Below are positions 59,599 to 64,000 of a DNA stretch of 64,000 bases, in pieces (positions within the stretch are counted from its first letter, which is position 1; each line of letters begins with the position of its first letter). The stretch lies in contig NC_089498.1 in assembly GCF_036850765.1 (NCBI RefSeq), positions 71,712,305 to 71,776,304 on the forward strand. Reading direction: 5' to 3'. The DNA is from Saccopteryx bilineata. Taxonomy: Eukaryota > Chordata > Mammalia > Chiroptera > Emballonuridae. A program made the position numbers and the translations under genes. The notes beneath the pieces are model-generated. The model worked only from the letters and a program-made list of their open reading frames with translations, was not told where the DNA came from and did no database searches.

Positions 59599-62030
59599 TG
59601 TAGGGAAGACAGTAGGTTTGCTTGCTTGCACTTTGCATGGTCACCGTGAGAGCACATGGCAGAGCCGTGTGTGTATCGCCTGTATGAGGCCATGGTGCTT
59701 GCCCTCAGGGCGGATCGCAGACGGCTTGCCCACCACTGTGAGGGGCTGTTTTGTTGTTTGTTTACCTGCTGCCCTGAGAATTGGTTTCCCTGCCTATTTG
59801 CTTGTCCACCATTGTGAGAACCTATTAAATGGGAATGACCCAAAGCTTTCTGGCTCCACAGTTCCTCCACTATCCACCCGAATCCAGTGTGAACCTATCT
59901 GGCCTCAGCCACCAGCACTCCATCTGGTGTGGTGAGCAGGATTCGGATCAGATCAGTATGGAGCCACCAACGCCCTTAAAGGGTGGGATAGAGGAATTGC
60001 AGTTGTTCTCCAACATATTCCCTGTGGCTATCCTGTTGGGGGCTGTGGGCTCAGTGTTTTTTACAGCCCTGAGAGAAGAAACCAAAAGCTCTGTGCAAAA
60101 GGCTGCCTGAGATCAAAAGCTCCAGAATGAGCCTCAGACTGAGTGCCAACAATGGCATGAGCTGTAAGGGTCACTGGAGAAAAAGTTGTAAATTCGAGAA
60201 CTGCAGTTCAGGCTACAGGCTGAGAACTAACAATATCTTGAATTGGAACGAGTGCTAGAGGAGGAGGCCGACCACTTTCGAGAGCTTCAGTGTGAAATGC
60301 AGGCTGAACACCACATCGCCTGGAATTGGAATGGTCACTTGAGAAGGAATTACGGGTCTGAGAGATCCAATTTGCCCTAGAAGCCAAACTCTGGCAATGG
60401 CAGTTGTTAGAGAAACAACTGTGGGTTCAAAAGCTCCAGTTTCAGCTTCAGGCTGAGAGCCAGCAGCCACAAGAACTAAAAGTGGTCACTGAAGATGTTG
60501 CATTCCTGACAGCGGAGTGGCTCTGAGTTGGTGGTAGCAGGTGTTTCCAACTCCTTCTCTTTTGAGGAGGAGGAGAAGGTTTGGGCTGAAACTGCCATTG
60601 GCAGACTCAGAGCCTGGCCAGTGGTCACCCAGAAAGTAGAAACCCAGCAGCCAAAAGTGCCTCAGGAGCAAGCACAACCCCCTCTACAAGTAGTTTAGCA
60701 CTCTGTGATCCAGCCCTACACCCAGACAGATTGGATGGAATTATGGGCGAAATTCAGGCATAAACCCACTGAGCCCCTGGTACCCTGGTTGCTGTGGTTG
60801 TGGGATGTAGGGAGTGGATGGCATCATGTTCTGTGGAAGAGATGGAGAAATTAGCAGCCATTACCACAGACTCCTCCTTGAGGCAGCATCTTCAGAACTG
60901 TGTGACAACCTAAGATACCATACCCTATTAGAATGGGTAATAGCTGCCATTTGTATGGTCTGGAAGAATGCTGGAGCCTTGCTGGGGGCAGTGAGTAGGT
61001 GGCAGCATATACTGAGCTGCAGCAGGTCCTCCAGGAACTGGGTATGAAGAATGATTTACACGTGAGGTCCCGTGGACCAAATGAGGAAGGATTTATAGAG
61101 GGATGAGGGACCTTATTCTCTGTAGTGCCCTGTCATCCCTTTTTGGGTTACTAGTGGCTATCTTGAGCCTTTATATGGGACAGCCCGTTAACACTGTTAC
61201 ATAGATGGTGGCAGATTTGGGGGAAGTGGAGGCAGCACAGAACCATAAGCCTGCTGCCCACTCCCCCCACCCCCCACTGACTAACAAGAGAAACAGGCCT
61301 GTAAAGGTTACCTGAGCACAGATGTGGGTAAATTTGATTGCAGCCAGGGCAGATAAAGAGAAATTGGGTGGTAGGTCTAATAGAATCCTGTTAGAGCTTT
61401 GGCGGCAGCTTAAACCAGAACAGAGGTTCCAGCTGCTGAAAAAGTGGGGGAAGTGGGCAGCCCTGGCAGCTGCCAATAAAATGGCTGGCATTTGTGCTAC
61501 ATGGCCACAAGATTACTTGTTGGAGACAGCTGAGGGAGAGGAGGATCTCCAAGACCAGTTGTCCCAGTTTGAATAGGGGGAAGGCCAAGGGACACATCTA
61601 ATAGGGACAGGTGGGGGTTGGAGGCTCCATGTGAAATTGGTGATCCGCTGGTCCCCTACTAATTAATGTGCAGCAGATGTTGGCCTTAGAAGATAATAGG
61701 TGCTTTTTTTTCAGCAGCAGCTAAGAGAACTGTGAAGGCATCACAGGCCTTAAATATGTTTGACCCTGCCAGGCCATGTAAGCTTGCTGAGGGGTTTGGA
61801 TGGAGCTTGTAGCAACCGACAAAGCACTTATGGAAAAGTGCTGAGGTCCATTATCAAAGAGCTATACAGCTAGTTCACCTTGGGTGATTTGCATAGACAA
61901 CAGTACTGTCCATTGTGGACTGATCATTGAGTAGTATAATGGACTCTTGAAGCAGGGCCTAAAACAAGAGGGGGCACTGGCTTCCTTTCTGGATGGACAT
62001 GCTGCTTGTGGACAGTATGAGAGACCCTGA
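59599..62030 (+). pseudogene. Degraded endogenous retrovirus remnant (gag-like)
   Basis: A possible LTR 3' portion precedes about 59940. A 50-codon frame from ATG 59958 has a hydrophobic stretch and stops at 60110. Beyond it, glutamine/glutamate-rich coiled-coil-like and tryptophan-rich capsid-like segments continue in shifting frames to about 61575 (open pieces 60814-61047 and 61322-61576). Several stops and frameshifts show it is dead. A short segment near 61890-62020 could be integrase-derived, which would imply that most of pol is deleted. No matching 3' LTR is seen. Family not assigned; the retroviral call rests on general resemblance. Confidence 0.5.
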
Positions 62031-62053
62031 TAGGGGGGGGATACGGCACCTGT

Positions 62054-62155
62054 GGAGGCAGATGGGCGCTTCTCCTGTGTGCCCTGGCCAGAAATTGAAA
62101 CTGGGACTCCTGCACGCCAGGCTGACGCTCTACCACTGAGCCAACTGGCCAGGGC
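62054..62155 (-). mobile_element. Truncated Rhin-1-type SINE (head only)
   Basis: Only the tRNA-like head and the first part (agaagcgcccatctgcctcc on the minus strand) remain, abutting the retroviral remnant. Confidence 0.8.
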
Positions 62156-62400
62156 TAATCTCTGTTTTTTGATAGGAGTGTAAACCCATTCACGTTTGAT
62201 GTTGTAACTGAAATACTTTATTCCTCATATTGTATTTTATACTTACACTTTATTTGTGCAGTGTGGTTTTTCTTCTTTATTGTTATTTTTTCTTTTTGCT
62301 TATTGGTCAAATTCTAGAATACCTGCTATGGCATTTCTAATAGCCATACTTAAATCTTTAATTCTCTATTAATACAGAAAGATTAATAACTACATCCCCC

Positions 62401-62640
62401 ACCTGACCAGTGTTGGCACAGTGGGTAGAATGTCAAGCTGGTATGCTGAGGTCCCCGGTAGGAAACCCTGAGGTCTCTGGCTTGAGTGTGGGGTCACTGA
62501 CTTAAGCATGAGATCATTGACATGAGGAGTCCCCCAGTCAAGGCACATATGAGAAACAATCAATGAACAACTAAAGTGTCACAACTATGGGTTGATGCCT
62601 CTCATCTCTCTCTCTCTCTGGTCAAATGAACAAATAAACA
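62401..62640 (+). mobile_element. VES-family tRNA SINE
   Basis: Head cctgaccagtgttggcacag, then gtcaaggcacatatgagaa and a CT-rich, A-rich tail. Confidence 0.75.
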
Positions 62641-62875
62641 AACCAACCAACAAACAAAATAACTGTATCCCTCTAATAAGGTTTTTTATCCATCCTCTCT
62701 TTTATAGGATAGATGGCTTTCTTTTTCCCATTCTCTTCTCTCCACCCAAACTCTTAGGTTTTGCTGAGATCATTTAACTTTTTTAGTCCTGAGCTATTTT
62801 ATAGTACAGATCTTCTATCCCAAACCTTCTCACTTAAAACTTTACTTAAAAAACAAACAAACCCATTTATTTAAA

Positions 62876-63238
62876 AATACTACTCAGCCATAAGAAATGA
62901 TGACATTTTGCCATTTATGACAACATGAATGGACCTTGAGAACCTTATACTAAGTAGAATAAGTAAATCAGAAAAAGCTAAGAACTAGATGATTTCACAC
63001 ATAGGTGGGATATAAAACGGAGACTCGTGGACATAGACAAAAGTGAAGTGGTCACAGGGGGAGGGGAGTAAAGAGAGATAAATATATGGTGATGAAAAAT
63101 GATTTGACTTTGGATGATGGGCATATACTACAGTCAACAGTTCAAATGCTATAGAGATGTTTACTTGAAACCTATGTACTCTTATTCATCATTTTTTGTC
63201 ACCCCATTAAATTTAATTTCTAAATAAAAAGAAAACAT
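62876..63238 (+). mobile_element. L1 3' end, younger bat type
   Basis: Starts in the end of ORF2 (tactactcagccataagaaa), continues through gatgatttcacacataggtg and ends accccattaaatttaattt plus an A-rich tail. Confidence 0.8.
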
Positions 63239-64000
63239 ACCCAGTCATGTTATCATCCATTTAGATTTAACTATATTCATTACGCACCATTGATTCTATC
63301 TTTCCTCCATCCTGAGATCTCTGTTCTGACTTAAATTGTTAAAGTACTTCCAGAAGAATTCTATTCACATCTGATAGGTACGTGGCTCGCTACATGTATT
63401 TTCTCTGAGAATTTGCATGTCCATAAATATATTTTTTTGTCTTGAAAGTGAATGATAATCTTGGCAGGATATAGATTCCTAGATTACGGGATTTCTTCTC
63501 AATAATCTATTGATGTTGTTTCCCTGTCATCCAGATTCAGGAGCTTAAGGAATCTGCTCTTTCTACTGGAAGATGGTAGCTTTTTCTCTTTTCTCATTGA
63601 AATTTAGGAATTCACCAATTTATGCCATACGTATAAAAGAATATGAGTTTTAAATATGGTACTTGGTGAGTCTTTTCAGTTTGGAAACAAATTTTTCTTC
63701 ATGGGGAACTTTTCTTTCATAATATTTTAAATTATTTCTTCTCATATTACTTAGGAATGTTTTCAGGTGCAAGTAGCAGAATCTTTGATAAGTCATAAAG
63801 AATTACTTGAATAAGTAGCTGCTTATTTTCCTCACCTAACAAGAAGGTAGGCAAAGTTGCTCAATAACCCTAAGGTCTGAGTTGACATCTCTTCAGTTGT
63901 CTTGGCCTCTCCCTTGTGGTCACAGGATGGCTGCTGCAACTCCAGGCACCATGTTTGCATTCAAGGTAGGGAGAATGGAGAAGAAAGCACTGTACTAATT

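Larger units (their letters stand above)
62160..63800 (-). repeat. Old antisense L1-like region with insertions
   Basis: T-rich text such as aacccattcacgtttgatg and gatattgatgttgtttccc-like segments resembles antisense L1. Interrupted by a SINE (62401-62640) and a younger L1 3' end (62876-63238). Confidence 0.4.

Noticed and set aside
59829..60110. A real small membrane-protein gene
   Set aside because: The frame sits inside a larger degraded retroviral-looking unit and has no splice or poly(A) context; treated as part of that remnant.

Overview
The window is nuclear DNA from a placental mammal, almost certainly a bat. Two split vertebrate genes lie in a sea of interspersed repeats. Several near-intact copies of a roughly 350-400 bp tRNA-headed SINE match my recollection of Rhin-1, known from horseshoe and leaf-nosed bats (Rhinolophidae, Hipposideridae). 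Shorter VES-type bat SINEs and several MITE-sized DNA transposons (hAT, piggyBac-like, Tigger-like) are also present. The species assignment is inference from these repeats.

Region 1 (1-36.8 kb, + strand) is the 3' part of HK1, hexokinase-1. Coding exons 3 to 18 are all present, each with AG/GT boundaries. Together they give 2528 bp of coding sequence including the stop, exactly what remains of a 917-codon HK1 after its first two exons (226 bp). The window starts inside intron 2. Exon sizes 149/120/96/100/184/156/234 occur twice (exons 3-9 and 11-17), the footprint of the ancient duplication that made the 100-kDa hexokinases. Catalytic-half residues Ser603, Lys621, Asn656, Asp657, Asn683, Glu708 and Glu742 are all intact. 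A 3' UTR of about 0.7 kb ends near an AGTAAA polyadenylation signal.

Region 2 (38.7-51.4 kb, - strand) is TACR2, the neurokinin-A (NK2) receptor, complete in five coding exons (392/195/154/197/217 bp; 384 codons plus stop). It is convergent with HK1, which is the HK1-TACR2 order of human 10q22 and supports HK1 over HK2 or HKDC1. Intron 1 appears to use a GC donor, and the C-terminal tail is shorter than the human one.

Region 3 (51.4-64 kb) is intergenic. It holds a ten-copy 96-98 bp minisatellite (52.73-53.70 kb), a Tigger-like MITE with matching inverted repeats, a 44-bp minisatellite (58.27-58.51 kb), a broken gag-like endogenous retrovirus remnant (about 59.6-62.0 kb) and L1 fragments. 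I see no third protein-coding gene.

The two genes do not form a pathway together: HK1 phosphorylates glucose at the mitochondrial surface and TACR2 is a Gq-coupled tachykinin receptor. There is no prokaryotic-style operon, CRISPR array or novel defence system. The most interesting signals are CTCF-like core motifs carried by the Rhin-1 SINEs (one copy has three in tandem), the GC splice donor in TACR2, the upstream minisatellite and several nested transposon insertions with clear target-site duplications.
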